IMG/VR virus record: IMGVR_UViG_3300022868_000005
Span: 1 to 39,366 of that record
Length of the DNA stretch: 39,366 nucleotides
Direction: 5' to 3' (one strand)
Origin: a virus
The notes under the pieces were generated by a model that was given only the letters and a program-made list of their open reading frames with translations, was not told where the DNA came from and searched no databases. Positions within the stretch are counted from its first letter, which is position 1; every line of letters begins with the position of its first letter. Shown in pieces: positions 27,151 to 35,814 of the stretch. Position numbers and translations under genes: made by a program.

Positions 27151-27530
27151 GCGAAATAGTTGGTTTTGAAAAGTTTATTGCTGGAATCGCTAACGATTTG
27201 AACACTGAGTTAGTAATTGCTTGTCCTGTTGATACTGGTAACTTAAAACAACATATTAGGGTTGAAGCTAATGGTAATAAAATAGTTGTTTACATGCCTG
27301 AGTACGCTTTGTATTTAGAGTATGGTACTGGCATTTATGGTCCTTTGAAAAGACCTATTACTCCTAAAGAGGCTAAAGCTTTAAAGTTTAGTATTGGTAA
27401 TAAAACGGTTTTTGCTAAGAGTGTTAAAGGAATGACTCCTCAACCATTTATTAGACCTGTGTTTTTTTCAAAATTTAAAAAGATTGTTCAACAAAACGCT
27501 GAACTACACTTACAAGAGGTGGAAGTATGA
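27147..27530 (+). CDS. HK97 gp10-like tail-completion protein
   Basis: 127 aa. CPVDTGNLKQHIRVEANGNK, then YMPEYALYLEYGTGIYGPLK and MTPQPFIRPVFF are the three hallmarks of the HK97 gp10-like family (PVDTG-x-L, Y-A-x-x-x-E-x-GT, PFIRPA). It acts at the neck, joining tail tube to head. The start at 27147 is chosen for its overlap with the leader peptide; an in-frame start five codons upstream (27132) is possible. It overlaps the next gene by ATGA. Confidence 0.85.
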   Translation: MSEIVGFEKFIAGIANDLNTELVIACPVDTGNLKQHIRVEANGNKIVVYMPEYALYLEYGTGIYGPLKRPITPKEAKALKFSIGNKTVFAKSVKGMTPQPFIRPVFFSKFKKIVQQNAELHLQEVEV

Positions 27531-28189
27531 CTATAACAAATTTGTTAGATGAAGAACTTATTAAACAAGAGTTCGTAGTGTTTTTAAGGAATCAAGATGT
27601 TTTAACTATTACTCAAAGGGGTGTTACTACTCAGAGTGATACTGGAACTTTTAGTGCTGCAAGTTCTCACACGTTGGCTACTAGTCCGACTCTTGTTAAG
27701 AATGTTCGTAGTATCGTTGTTGGTGGAGTAACTCTTAAACTAAAAACTAATTACACTGTTGCTTATGATACGGGAGTTATAAGTTTTGTTGCAGCACAAA
27801 CTGGTGCTTACACTATTGGTTATGATACTGGAGCTACAGACAAAATATTTCCTGATTTTCCTAAAACAGAATTAAAAATTAGTAGTTATCCTCGTATTAG
27901 TGTTGATATTACAAGCATTGTTACTGACGATAACGATTTGAGTGGTTCTAGTAATATTAGTGGTATTTTAATAAGTGTTTATGTTTATGGTATTGGTAAA
28001 GAGCAAACGATGGATATGATGAAAAGTATTAGACAAAGCATATTGGTGAACAAAAAAAGTTTTTTTTATGTTCGTTATGTTACTCCTATTAGTGTTGGTC
28101 CAATGATTAATGAACCTTTTAGGGGTACAAAAGTTTTTACGAAAGTGTTGGAGTTAAGTGCTCCATTAAATGTTGAGGTAATTAGTTAA
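27527..28189 (+). CDS. Tail terminator-like protein with inserted beta-sandwich
   Basis: 220 aa. N-terminal helix and C-terminal part (PRISVDITSIVTDDNDLSGS, then ISVYVYGIGKEQTMDMMKSI and KVLELSAPLNVEVIS) fit tail-terminator/completion proteins at this place in the gene order. Residues about 40-105 (SIVVGGVTLKLKTNYTVAYD then TGVISFVAAQTGAYTIGY) are a beta-sandwich module also seen in the adaptor and the hub. It would cap the tail tube at the head side. Confidence 0.6.
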   Translation: MTITNLLDEELIKQEFVVFLRNQDVLTITQRGVTTQSDTGTFSAASSHTLATSPTLVKNVRSIVVGGVTLKLKTNYTVAYDTGVISFVAAQTGAYTIGYDTGATDKIFPDFPKTELKISSYPRISVDITSIVTDDNDLSGSSNISGILISVYVYGIGKEQTMDMMKSIRQSILVNKKSFFYVRYVTPISVGPMINEPFRGTKVFTKVLELSAPLNVEVIS

Positions 28190-28190
28190 A

Positions 28191-29192
28191 ATGAGTCAAG
28201 GAAGTATGTTCACAAAAATACAATATGGTACAGAAGATAGTGCTTACGGAACCGAAGCTGGTTCTTGGAGTGAAGCTATTCGTGTTCAAAGTGCAAGTAT
28301 TGAAGCTGAGAACAATTTTATTTATGATGCAGGATTAGGAGAAGGGTTGAATGCTGTTAGCACAACTTATGGTCCTTTTGATGCTAATGGTAATGTTGTT
28401 TTTAGTGTTGTAGATTTTGATATGTTAAAACACTGGATTGGTCCAAAGAGTGGTGCTGGTACGAGCGGAGACCATTACAAGCTTACTGAAGCTACAGCTC
28501 TCAGTGTTAGTAGTAGTCACTTGCAACCTTTCAGTATTGAAATGTTGAATGATGATGGTAGCGATAGTGATAGTTCAGATTTTGGTTGGGGTTGTGTTGG
28601 TAAAGATTTTAGTTTGAGTGGAGAAATTGGTGGAAAGCTTGAGTTTAGTGGAAACTTTGTTGCTCAAAAGAGTGGTTTTCGTAGTAGTGGAGAAACTTAT
28701 ACTCCTAATACTAATAGTGCTTTTGTCATGATTAATGGTACTTGGAAGTGGGGTGCTAGTCCTAGTGCTTTGAGTGGTGTTAGAAGTTTTACTTTGAATT
28801 ATGATAACAAGTTGAATACGGATACTCGTGGTTTAGATGGTCGTTTTATTGGTATTCCTAAGCTTGGTGCTCCTCGTGGTTACACTTTTGAGGTTGGTAT
28901 TATTATGGCTAATGGTTTGAAAACAACTATTATTAATGATTTTTATGGTTATGTTAATACAGGTGTTTACACTCCTGAAGATGGTAGTGTTAGTATTAGT
29001 CCTACTAGTAGTTTAGAGTTTGAGATAGAGTTTGTTAATGGTAGTAATTATGGTAATATTCAGCTTGATGAGTGTAGTATTGATAGTATTAGTAAAAGTA
29101 TTAGTTTAGGTGGTGACTTAGTATTATTAACATTTAGAGGCACTGCTAGAAAAGGTCTGGGTAATGTTCCTATTGAGTGGTGGACTGTATGA
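28191..29192 (+). CDS. Tail tube (major tail) protein
   Basis: 333 aa. MSQGSMFTKIQYGTEDSAYG is the typical start of phage tail-tube proteins (a strand followed by 'T.E..YGT'). The body contains GKDFSLSGEIGGKLEFSGNF and RSFTLNYDNKLNTDTRGLDG, matching the 'S-G-x-x-G-x-x-x-x-x-G' and 'n-N-x-x' features, and ends with NVPIEWWTV. Long for a tube protein, perhaps with an outer domain. Position after terminator and before chaperone/tape measure agrees. Confidence 0.8.
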   Translation: MSQGSMFTKIQYGTEDSAYGTEAGSWSEAIRVQSASIEAENNFIYDAGLGEGLNAVSTTYGPFDANGNVVFSVVDFDMLKHWIGPKSGAGTSGDHYKLTEATALSVSSSHLQPFSIEMLNDDGSDSDSSDFGWGCVGKDFSLSGEIGGKLEFSGNFVAQKSGFRSSGETYTPNTNSAFVMINGTWKWGASPSALSGVRSFTLNYDNKLNTDTRGLDGRFIGIPKLGAPRGYTFEVGIIMANGLKTTIINDFYGYVNTGVYTPEDGSVSISPTSSLEFEIEFVNGSNYGNIQLDECSIDSISKSISLGGDLVLLTFRGTARKGLGNVPIEWWTV

Positions 29193-29608
29193 GTTTGTTA
29201 AAGCTTTTTCGGAAAAAGAAAGAGTTGAGTGATTTTTTTGTTGATTTAAGTTTTGGAAAAGTTTATTTTAAAAAGTTGACTAACAAGGTTTTGAATGACG
29301 TGTTTAATAAAAGCTTTTTTGGTACTCAAGCGTTTAATATTAACTTGTTTTATCAACTTTTTGAGTATGAACTTTTAGATTTATCTAATAAAAAAATGGA
29401 TAACTTGTTTATTGATGATAGTAATTTGGTAAGAACAAAGATGAAAGAGTACTTATTGTTTTACAAGATTTTGCAGCCTGAAGTAAAGGTTGAAAAAAAG
29501 AGTGATGATGCAGACATTTTTCATAAAGAAGATGTTGAATGGTTTAATAACCAAAAAAGTGTTTCTCTAAAAAAATATGTTGTTGGGTTAAAAAATGGCG
29601 GAAAATAA
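29189..29608 (+). CDS. Tail assembly chaperone-like protein
   Basis: 139 aa, helical, with LLKLFRKKKELSDFFVDLSF at the N-terminus and a middle of short helices (NINLFYQLFEYELLDLSNKK). It lies exactly where lambda gpG-type chaperones lie, between tube and tape measure, and is coupled to both (ATGA upstream, 14-base overlap downstream). The next frame is +1 relative to it; an A-AAA-AAT stretch precedes the stop, but a -1 slip would terminate after about a dozen codons. Assignment by position. Confidence 0.55.
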   Translation: MSLLKLFRKKKELSDFFVDLSFGKVYFKKLTNKVLNDVFNKSFFGTQAFNINLFYQLFEYELLDLSNKKMDNLFIDDSNLVRTKMKEYLLFYKILQPEVKVEKKSDDADIFHKEDVEWFNNQKSVSLKKYVVGLKNGGK

Positions 29609-30449
29609 TATTGCTACGGCTGAAGTAACTATTAATACTAGTCGTGTTACTGGTAACGTTAAAAAGTCGGGCGGTAATAATAGTAAAGAATTAAAAGTGT
29701 TGACAAGTATTTTGAAGAGTATGAAACAAAGCACGGCTATCGCTGTTAAAAGTAGTAAGTTAAGTCTTAGTGGTTTGGCTGGTGCTGCTGGAATCGCTGG
29801 CGGTATTGGTAGTGTTTTAACAGGTATTGGTGTTGCAATAGCTGGTGCCGTTGTTGGAACTCAAGCAGCAATAAATGAGGCTGGTCGTACAGGTGGAACA
29901 ACTTTTAATGGGGTTAGTAGTACGGGGTATTTTCAAAAAGCTGTTATTGATGGCGAAGATAAAGTTATTGAAGTTAATGAGCGTACTGGAGAAATAGTTA
30001 ATATTTTGACTATGCGTGAAGCTCGTGAAAGAGGAATACTTGATGCTAATGATGAAGTTTATGCTAACGTATTAGCTAGTAAAGGTAAATGGGCTGAGAA
30101 TATTAAAAACTTGGATGTTCAAGGTGCTACTCTTCATTTAAGTCTTCAACAATTAATTGGTTTGCTTGATGAGGAAGAACTTGCTAAAAGAAACATGACT
30201 GAGTATAATCGTTTGTTGCAAATAAGGAATGAAAAGCTTGCTGAAAGTATAAGAAAAACTTATGGTGGAAGAACTGATGCTAATAACAATTTTGTTAGTG
30301 ATAGTTTACAAGTAACTTTTATTAATCCTACTTATATGGATTTGGTTCATTCACAACAAGCTTATTATGATGAACAGGTTGCTAGCGGACACACTGCTAG
30401 TATTCAAATGATAGAAAACGTTTTCCCTGAATGGGTTTGGGATATGTAA
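29595..30449 (+). CDS. Very short tape measure protein candidate
   Basis: 284 aa. N-terminal basic helix (NSKELKVLTSILKSMKQSTA), a Gly/Ala-rich hydrophobic segment at about residues 59-92 (GLAGAAGIAGGIGSVLTGIG, then VAIAGAVVG) like the membrane-active segments of tape measures, and helical regions to the C-terminus FPEWVWDM. By position (after chaperone, before distal tail) it is the tape measure. At roughly 0.15 nm per residue it would set a tail of only about 40 nm. Tape measures are usually over 600 aa. Confidence 0.6.
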   Translation: MAENNIATAEVTINTSRVTGNVKKSGGNNSKELKVLTSILKSMKQSTAIAVKSSKLSLSGLAGAAGIAGGIGSVLTGIGVAIAGAVVGTQAAINEAGRTGGTTFNGVSSTGYFQKAVIDGEDKVIEVNERTGEIVNILTMREARERGILDANDEVYANVLASKGKWAENIKNLDVQGATLHLSLQQLIGLLDEEELAKRNMTEYNRLLQIRNEKLAESIRKTYGGRTDANNNFVSDSLQVTFINPTYMDLVHSQQAYYDEQVASGHTASIQMIENVFPEWVWDM

Positions 30450-30462
30450 AGAGGTATGAATA

Positions 30463-30873
30463 ATGGCGAAACCAACTTTGAGTATTTTTACAGGAGACCA
30501 AAACTTTGGTCAAGTATATAAAGAAACTAATCAGATTAATGTTAAATTTGTAGAGTTCAACTTGTTGTTTAGTGATACTACTGGTAACACCGCGGTTAAT
30601 GCTCGTGGAAAAACTAGGCTTATAATGGTTCAGGGTGCTAATGATGGTGCTGGTTGGACTGGTGGAACGCCTGATTTAAAGATTAAAGCTTTTATTCAAG
30701 ATGTAGGGTTTTGGGTTAGAGGTGTTGGAGAGACTGGAAGCATTCAGCAACATATTGTTTATACGGATAGTTTTGGCACTGTTTACGATGTTTATTGTGT
30801 TGATTGGAGTTGGGTGAGAAGTTTTAATGATCCTAATAGGGTGTTGTGGAGTTTAATGTTAAAAGAAGCATAA
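30463..30873 (+). CDS. Distal tail protein-like (136 aa)
   Basis: Beta-rich: SIFTGDQNFGQVYKETNQIN, then KIKAFIQDVGFWVRGVGETG and YTDSFGTVYDVYCVDWSWVR. The size and the place between tape measure and hub match small Dit-type or tube-like ring proteins of siphovirus tails. SD GAGGTATG. Family assignment is positional. Confidence 0.5.
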   Translation: MAKPTLSIFTGDQNFGQVYKETNQINVKFVEFNLLFSDTTGNTAVNARGKTRLIMVQGANDGAGWTGGTPDLKIKAFIQDVGFWVRGVGETGSIQQHIVYTDSFGTVYDVYCVDWSWVRSFNDPNRVLWSLMLKEA

Positions 30874-30875
30874 AA

Positions 30876-32369
30876 ATGGTTTTGTATTATAGTTTTTTGT
30901 TGGATAGTGTAGAAGTTGGAGACCCAATACTTGATGGTAGTGGGTATTTGATTGATGGTACAGAAGTTGAACATACTCGTTTAAATAATGAGGGTGATGG
31001 TTGCACTATTGTTCTTAGTGAAAGTGTTGTTGATGTTAAAACTCCTTTGGTTGGTCAAAGCGTTATTATAAGTCGTGGAGAAACTACTTCTACGGATAAG
31101 TACATTTTTCGTGGTAACGTTAAAGAAGTAAAGTTTGAAAACAATTCTTATAAGGTTTTGTGTCGTAACCACTTGCATGCTTTAAAATATAAACTTTTAA
31201 CTATTAGTTATGATAAAAATACTGATACTGAAGCTGGAGAGTATAGTGCCATTTTTAGCGATATTATTACTAGAGCAGGATTAACTCCTAGCGTTGTTGC
31301 TAGTGGAACAGGTACGGGAAGCATTACTGCTGACAAGTTTATTAGTAATAAAAAAACTTATTTGAATAGGCTTAATAGTATTGCTGTTGTTCTTAATTGG
31401 TTTTTTTATGAAGATTATGATGAGGAGTGGATTCGTTTAGAACCTAAAGGCTATGTTGATTACGAAACGGTTTTGACTGTTGGAACTAATGTTGTTAATT
31501 ATTTAAAGTGGTCAAGCAATTTTGAACCTGTTAGAAACAATATTACTATTGAGGGTTTTTTTGAAGAAGACACAGAAGTTTTGAGCGAGACTGGTAATGG
31601 TATTACAACAACTTTCTTTTTTGGTTATACTCCTATTGTTACTAATTGTGATATTGATGGGACTCAACAAGTTAGGGGTATTAGTGGTGTCACAGAAACT
31701 TATGATTACACTGTTGATGTTGATAAAAAGAGTTACACGTTTGTTACGGCTCCAGCAATCGGAGAAGTTATTTCTATGAATTATTCTCATAAAATTTTGA
31801 GTAGTGTTAGTGGAAAAAATAGTAGTAGTATTGATACTTATGATTTGGAGCAAGAAGAAAGTTTTAGGTTTGAAGATATTTTCACTGTTGATGATGCAGA
31901 AAATCGTTTGTCACAATTTTTGAATGCTCTTGGAACACCTATTAGTAGTACTACTGCTTTTGTTACTGAAAGAGATGTTCGTCCAGGAATGCGTGTTCAA
32001 GTTGTTGATGCTAGTAATACTGATTTTAATGGTTTTTATATTGTTGAAAGGGTTAAAATGAAGTATGGTTTAGAGTATGATGTTGTTGATATTGGTATTC
32101 CTCGTTTTAAGCCTAGAGAGTTGTTGGATAGTATTAATGAAAGGCTTAACGATTTGAAGGGTACTGGTAGTGATTTCAACGAAATTATTCGTCAGCTTAT
32201 TCAATTGTTTCATAATATTAGTTATGAAAGAGATAATGTTACTGGAGAAAAAAGGGATAAAGGTCTTAGTTTCATTTTTGATGATCCTGATTCAGAGTTT
32301 GATGATGGTGTTCACTTGTTTGATTGGCAGGGTGATGCGTGGGAAGATTTTGTTAATACAGATTATTAG
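30876..32369 (+). CDS. Tail hub / baseplate protein (gp27/gpD-like)
   Basis: 497 aa. N-terminal barrel (DGCTIVLSESVVDVKTPLVG, ISRGETTSTDKYIFRGNVKE then VKFENNSYKVLCRNHLHALK), a middle IFSDIITRAGLTPS helix, and TYLNRLNSIAVVLNWFFYED, the pattern of tail hub proteins (gp27/gpD fold). An inserted beta-sandwich at about residues 225-315 (CDIDGTQQVRGISGVTETYD then YTVDVDKKSYTFVTAP) resembles modules of the adaptor and terminator. The C-terminal 'RDVRPGMRVQVVDAS' barrel completes the hub. It would cap the distal tail. Confidence 0.7.
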   Translation: MVLYYSFLLDSVEVGDPILDGSGYLIDGTEVEHTRLNNEGDGCTIVLSESVVDVKTPLVGQSVIISRGETTSTDKYIFRGNVKEVKFENNSYKVLCRNHLHALKYKLLTISYDKNTDTEAGEYSAIFSDIITRAGLTPSVVASGTGTGSITADKFISNKKTYLNRLNSIAVVLNWFFYEDYDEEWIRLEPKGYVDYETVLTVGTNVVNYLKWSSNFEPVRNNITIEGFFEEDTEVLSETGNGITTTFFFGYTPIVTNCDIDGTQQVRGISGVTETYDYTVDVDKKSYTFVTAPAIGEVISMNYSHKILSSVSGKNSSSIDTYDLEQEESFRFEDIFTVDDAENRLSQFLNALGTPISSTTAFVTERDVRPGMRVQVVDASNTDFNGFYIVERVKMKYGLEYDVVDIGIPRFKPRELLDSINERLNDLKGTGSDFNEIIRQLIQLFHNISYERDNVTGEKRDKGLSFIFDDPDSEFDDGVHLFDWQGDAWEDFVNTDY

Positions 32370-32381
32370 AGGTTGATATTT

Positions 32382-33311
32382 ATGGCAAATGGTGAAGTAG
32401 TTACAAATAATGGAAAGAATTGGTTACTTAACAGAGCGTATAAGGGTACTAGTGATTATGATGAAGTTTATTATATGAAAGTCGGTATTGGATTAACCAC
32501 GCCTGTAGTTACTGATACGGGTATGGAGATTCCTATTCCGATTACTGCTGGAACCGTTAATGATGATGGTGATAACATTTTTACTGGTTCAGATGGTGGA
32601 GATAATAGTACTGATAATGTTGTTCGTTATAAACCTGGTGCTGGAGTTGTTGATGTTACTGCTCAAAACTTGATTAAAAATGATACTAATGCTACGGCTA
32701 TTTGGACTATTGCCGATTTGAGTAGTGCAGGAACAGTTATTACTGGCACTAAGTATGTTGCTTTGTGGTTTTACGTTCTTGACGCTGCCGCTCTTGCAAA
32801 GTTTGTTAGTTCTGGTACTTGTTTAGAAATAAAGCTTGGAAGCGATTCTAGTAATTATTACAGTATTACAAAAGAGGCTAGTGACTTAGTGGTTGGTTGG
32901 AATTGGGTTTACAGTTTTCCTGATACTGTTGCTGATTTGACTGAAACGGGTACTGTGACTGGAAGTATTGATACTTTTATTATAGAGGTTACTACGAATA
33001 ATGCTACTGACGAGTTTACTGCTGCTACGGATGCTACTGCTGATATTGTTTATGATTTGCTTAGAACTTATGAGGATTCTGACTTGTTGAAAACGTTGGA
33101 ATCTGGTTTTCCTAGTTTTAACACTACTGATAAGACTGTGACTACTCGTATAAAAATTGCGGTTACTCAAGCTAACGGGTTTGACATTTCAGAAGTTGGT
33201 GTTTTCACTAAAGACACTGTTAATATAATGATTACGCATGACGTGTTCACGGCTGAAAGTAAAGGTTCGGGTGACGAGTTCGCTTTTAATATTACAGATA
33301 AAATTGTGTGA
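32382..33311 (+). CDS. Baseplate/tail-fibre protein with jelly-roll insertion
   Basis: 309 aa. The N-terminus (ANGEVVTNNGKNWLLNRAYK, then YMKVGIGLTTP) and C-terminus (TRIKIAVTQANGFDISEVGV) together form a fold seen in phage proteins that couple fibres to the tail tip. Residues about 85-225 are a jelly-roll-like carbohydrate-binding type module (TKYVALWFYVLDAAALAKFV, LEIKLGSDSSNYYSITKEAS). SD AGAGGTTG. Probably contributes to receptor binding. Confidence 0.6.
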   Translation: MANGEVVTNNGKNWLLNRAYKGTSDYDEVYYMKVGIGLTTPVVTDTGMEIPIPITAGTVNDDGDNIFTGSDGGDNSTDNVVRYKPGAGVVDVTAQNLIKNDTNATAIWTIADLSSAGTVITGTKYVALWFYVLDAAALAKFVSSGTCLEIKLGSDSSNYYSITKEASDLVVGWNWVYSFPDTVADLTETGTVTGSIDTFIIEVTTNNATDEFTAATDATADIVYDLLRTYEDSDLLKTLESGFPSFNTTDKTVTTRIKIAVTQANGFDISEVGVFTKDTVNIMITHDVFTAESKGSGDEFAFNITDKIV

Positions 33312-33321
33312 GGTATAAAAA

Positions 33322-34281
33322 ATGACAAATAGATTAAATGGGGATAATGCTAATTGGACTAGTGAAAACCCTGCTAGTGCTGATATGAATGATACTTTTG
33401 GTAGTGTTGTAAGTAACACTATTGCTGCTACTGAAACAATGATTCAAGCTACAAAAGTTAGTGCTGATGCTACTGTTACAGATATTACTAGGACTAATGC
33501 TCAAGTTGACGTGTTTAGTGATAGTGGTGGTTATAATAATACTTTAAACACTGGTAGCTCAACTGCTTTGTATGATGCTACTAATGATTATTATACTTGT
33601 CAAGATGGTGGAACTACTGAAACAGAAACGGCAGGAGGAACATCCACGACAGACACAGACCATACTGTTACTTTAACTGTTAACCAATTATCTTATATTA
33701 ACCAAGTAAAATTTGTTACAAACGGAAATTGTACTTGGGATGTTACTATTGCTATAAGTGGAACTGGAACTGTTGCGACCGATTCGGGTGCTGCAGGTGG
33801 TGCTGAAACCGTAACATCTACTTTTGTGTTTTCAGATTATAGTGCTATTTTTGCAGATGGTGATACTGTTACTGTTAGAATTGAAGTTACCGATAATATT
33901 AATGTGACTGCTGCCGCAGCTTATGATGGAACAATATTTGACCATACTAGTCAAGTTACACCCACTACTGATTGGGTTACTTTTACTTCAATAGTTTATA
34001 GTAATAGTATTTTATTAACTACTAGTTCCACTAAGGCGTCTAATATTGCTAGTTGTTTGGTTAATGCTGAAACAACAACGCCAACTGACACGTCTATAAC
34101 TGTTGATGTTAGTACTGATGGTGGAAGCGTTTACGATGTTAGTGGTCAAAGTTTGAGAAGCGTTTTAGCTTTGGATAATGATGATACCGATTTGGTTTTA
34201 AGATTCAATTTGGTAACTACGAATGATGATGCGACTCCTACTATTAGTAGTTATGCTGTTCAATTATTTAAAGGTGGATGA
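33322..34281 (+). CDS. Tail fibre/tip protein (319 aa)
   Basis: Ser/Thr/Asp-rich beta protein: N-terminal NGDNANWTSENPASADMNDT then helical linker ETMIQATKVSADA, followed by beta modules (DTDHTVTLTVNQLSYINQVK; TVTVRIEVTDNINVTAAAAY; TDTSITVDVSTDGGSVYDV). The last structural gene of the tail cluster, typical for a receptor-binding protein. SD TGAGGTATA. It ends in an ATGA overlap with the peptidase gene. Confidence 0.6.
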   Translation: MTNRLNGDNANWTSENPASADMNDTFGSVVSNTIAATETMIQATKVSADATVTDITRTNAQVDVFSDSGGYNNTLNTGSSTALYDATNDYYTCQDGGTTETETAGGTSTTDTDHTVTLTVNQLSYINQVKFVTNGNCTWDVTIAISGTGTVATDSGAAGGAETVTSTFVFSDYSAIFADGDTVTVRIEVTDNINVTAAAAYDGTIFDHTSQVTPTTDWVTFTSIVYSNSILLTTSSTKASNIASCLVNAETTTPTDTSITVDVSTDGGSVYDVSGQSLRSVLALDNDDTDLVLRFNLVTTNDDATPTISSYAVQLFKGG

Positions 34282-35093
34282 AAGTGAATGTGTTTCAAAA
34301 ACTTTGGAAACTTTTTATTGAAAGCGATAATCAATCATTACTTGATGATATTGAAAAGTTACGTATAAAACTTAGTAATGTTGAATGTTTGAATATTAAG
34401 CTGAATATTAGTTTGGGTAACGAACAAGAGCTTGTTGATGAATTAGAATTAGAGATTAAAGATTTAGTTAAACACAAAAAGACTTTATTATTAAGTGATG
34501 TGTTAAAACCTAAAGATATTATGTATAAATGGAAGCCTACAAAAAACACGTTTTTAAGGCACTCCTTAGATTCTTTTTCTAATGATGGTGAATATCAAGG
34601 TAAGTATTTAAGCTTCCTTATAGGGAAAGGATTAAAGGAAAAATACGCTTCTGAAAAAGAGTTAATTATTAAAACTTATTTGATAGCTAGAAAGTACTTG
34701 CAAAGCGATAATGACAATTACGATACAGACCAAGAAAGTTTTGGAACTGAAGAGTATTGGTTGACACCGCAAGAAGCGTTCAGTTACTACGTTAATGGTG
34801 ACGAGGGTGATTGTGATGACTATTCAGCGTTTATTTATGGGTGTTTAGTTACATCGCTGTTACACTTTGGTTACGATACTACTAACTTGTTTAGGGCTGA
34901 CATAAAAATTATTGGCAGTTGTGGTCACGCAGTAATACAATGGTGGAACGGAGAACAATTCTTGCACTTAGAATCAACGTTTGCTCCTGAAAGAGCATAC
35001 AAAATAATAAGTAGTGAAAGAAATATTGCTAAAAGCGTTTACACTGATGTTATACACTTTTTTAATGAAGAACAAGAGTATGTATTAAAATGA
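34278..35093 (+). CDS. Transglutaminase-like cysteine peptidase with coiled-coil N-terminus
   Basis: 271 aa. Residues 15-75 form a coiled coil (LLDDIEKLRIKLSNVECLNI onward). The C-terminal domain holds a papain/transglutaminase-type triad: C179 in GDEGDCDDYSAFIYG, H217 in CGHAVIQWW, and E232 (HLEST) as the likely third residue. YWLTPQEAFSYYVNG just before the Cys is typical of the family. Archaeal-virus pseudomurein endopeptidases belong to the same superfamily, so a cell-envelope peptidase for entry or lysis is plausible; protein processing is an alternative. It is coupled to the fibre gene, so it could also ride on the virion. Confidence 0.65.
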   Translation: MKVNVFQKLWKLFIESDNQSLLDDIEKLRIKLSNVECLNIKLNISLGNEQELVDELELEIKDLVKHKKTLLLSDVLKPKDIMYKWKPTKNTFLRHSLDSFSNDGEYQGKYLSFLIGKGLKEKYASEKELIIKTYLIARKYLQSDNDNYDTDQESFGTEEYWLTPQEAFSYYVNGDEGDCDDYSAFIYGCLVTSLLHFGYDTTNLFRADIKIIGSCGHAVIQWWNGEQFLHLESTFAPERAYKIISSERNIAKSVYTDVIHFFNEEQEYVLK

Positions 35094-35347
35094 TTGAAGA
35101 ACCAGAAGAAAAGCTTGAAGAAATAACAGAACAAGAGTTCACACACAGTTTAATGCTAGTACAAAAAAGTTATTTACAAGAAATTACTGAGTACACAAAA
35201 CTATATCATAACTGTGATGATATTGAACACCATATTAACTTTTTGCATGCTAACAATTATCAAGTAACATTTTATAAAACAGAAGAAGGAAGTATCACTT
35301 ATGAGTATAAAGAAAAGGAACCTGTTGGTTTTGGAAGAAGCGGATAG
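35090..35347 (+). CDS. Hypothetical acidic protein (85 aa)
   Basis: EEPEEKLEEITEQEFTHSLM, then helix with CDDIEHHINFLHANNYQVTF and a beta end (KTEEGSITYEYKEKE). It starts in the peptidase stop (ATGA). A second frame starts inside its last third. No family is recognised. Confidence 0.55.
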   Translation: MIEEPEEKLEEITEQEFTHSLMLVQKSYLQEITEYTKLYHNCDDIEHHINFLHANNYQVTFYKTEEGSITYEYKEKEPVGFGRSG

Positions 35348-35417
35348 GTTGAACGCTTTACCACACAGACCCTGTGAAAACGTAATACCTTTATTGGAGG
35401 ATGATTGGAATGATTAA
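35301..35417 (+). CDS. Possible overlapping small protein (38 aa)
   Basis: MSIKKRNLLVLEEADRLNAL, then PHRPCENVIPLLEDDWND. GAAGGAAG lies nine bases upstream of the ATG. It overlaps the 35090 gene by 47 bases in another frame and the next start by 8, filling an otherwise empty 60-base gap. Moderate support. Confidence 0.4.
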   Translation: MSIKKRNLLVLEEADRLNALPHRPCENVIPLLEDDWND

Positions 35418-35577
35418 AATAGAATTTTATAATCAGTGGAAAGATATTAAAAAAAACTTTTTTGGAATATCTCTCATAGAAATAAACTTTATGAGTTTTG
35501 AAAATAGGATTATTAGGTTAGTCCTTTTAGGATTGTGTTTTAGTTTATGTTTAAAAAGAAAAAGAAAATATTTTTAA
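35410..35577 (+). CDS. Small membrane protein (55 aa)
   Basis: An amphipathic first half (MIKIEFYNQWKDIKKNFFGI) and one C-terminal membrane segment (RIIRLVLLGLCFSLC) followed by KRKRKYF, so the basic tail should stay inside. SD GGAGG within the preceding frame. It could be an alternative holin candidate or a membrane partner of the peptidase. Confidence 0.45.
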   Translation: MIKIEFYNQWKDIKKNFFGISLIEINFMSFENRIIRLVLLGLCFSLCLKRKRKYF

Positions 35578-35603
35578 CTTAAAAATATGGAGGCAAAAAT
35601 AAA

Positions 35604-35813
35604 ATGACTAAAATAAAAAAAATACATATACCTTTAGATGTTGAACATTTAAAAGCTATAAAAAGTTGTGCAGAACATATGGAATCTGAAGTGGTTGGTG
35701 AAAAATGGAAAAAAGCATATTATAATTTATCAAAATCAGCTAAAATTTTAATAAATTTAATGCCTGGAACTGTTAAAGAAGAAAGTATTTATCAAAAGTA
35801 TGGAGAATGCTAA
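35604..35813 (+). CDS. Small hypothetical protein (69 aa)
   Basis: MTKIKKIHIPLDVEHLKAIK, then a helical body (KWKKAYYNLSKSAKILINLM) and PGTVKEESIYQKYGEC. The N-terminal strand and following helix loosely suggest a ribbon-helix-helix or regulator fold, but the pattern is not decisive. SD TGGAGGC. Confidence 0.5.
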   Translation: MTKIKKIHIPLDVEHLKAIKSCAEHMESEVVGEKWKKAYYNLSKSAKILINLMPGTVKEESIYQKYGEC

Positions 35814-35814
35814 A

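Noticed and set aside
29560-29640. Programmed -1 frameshift between chaperone and tape measure at A-AAA-AAT
   Set aside because: The -1 frame stops after about a dozen codons. The tape-measure frame is +1 relative to the chaperone and has its own ATG, so ordinary coupled initiation is simpler.
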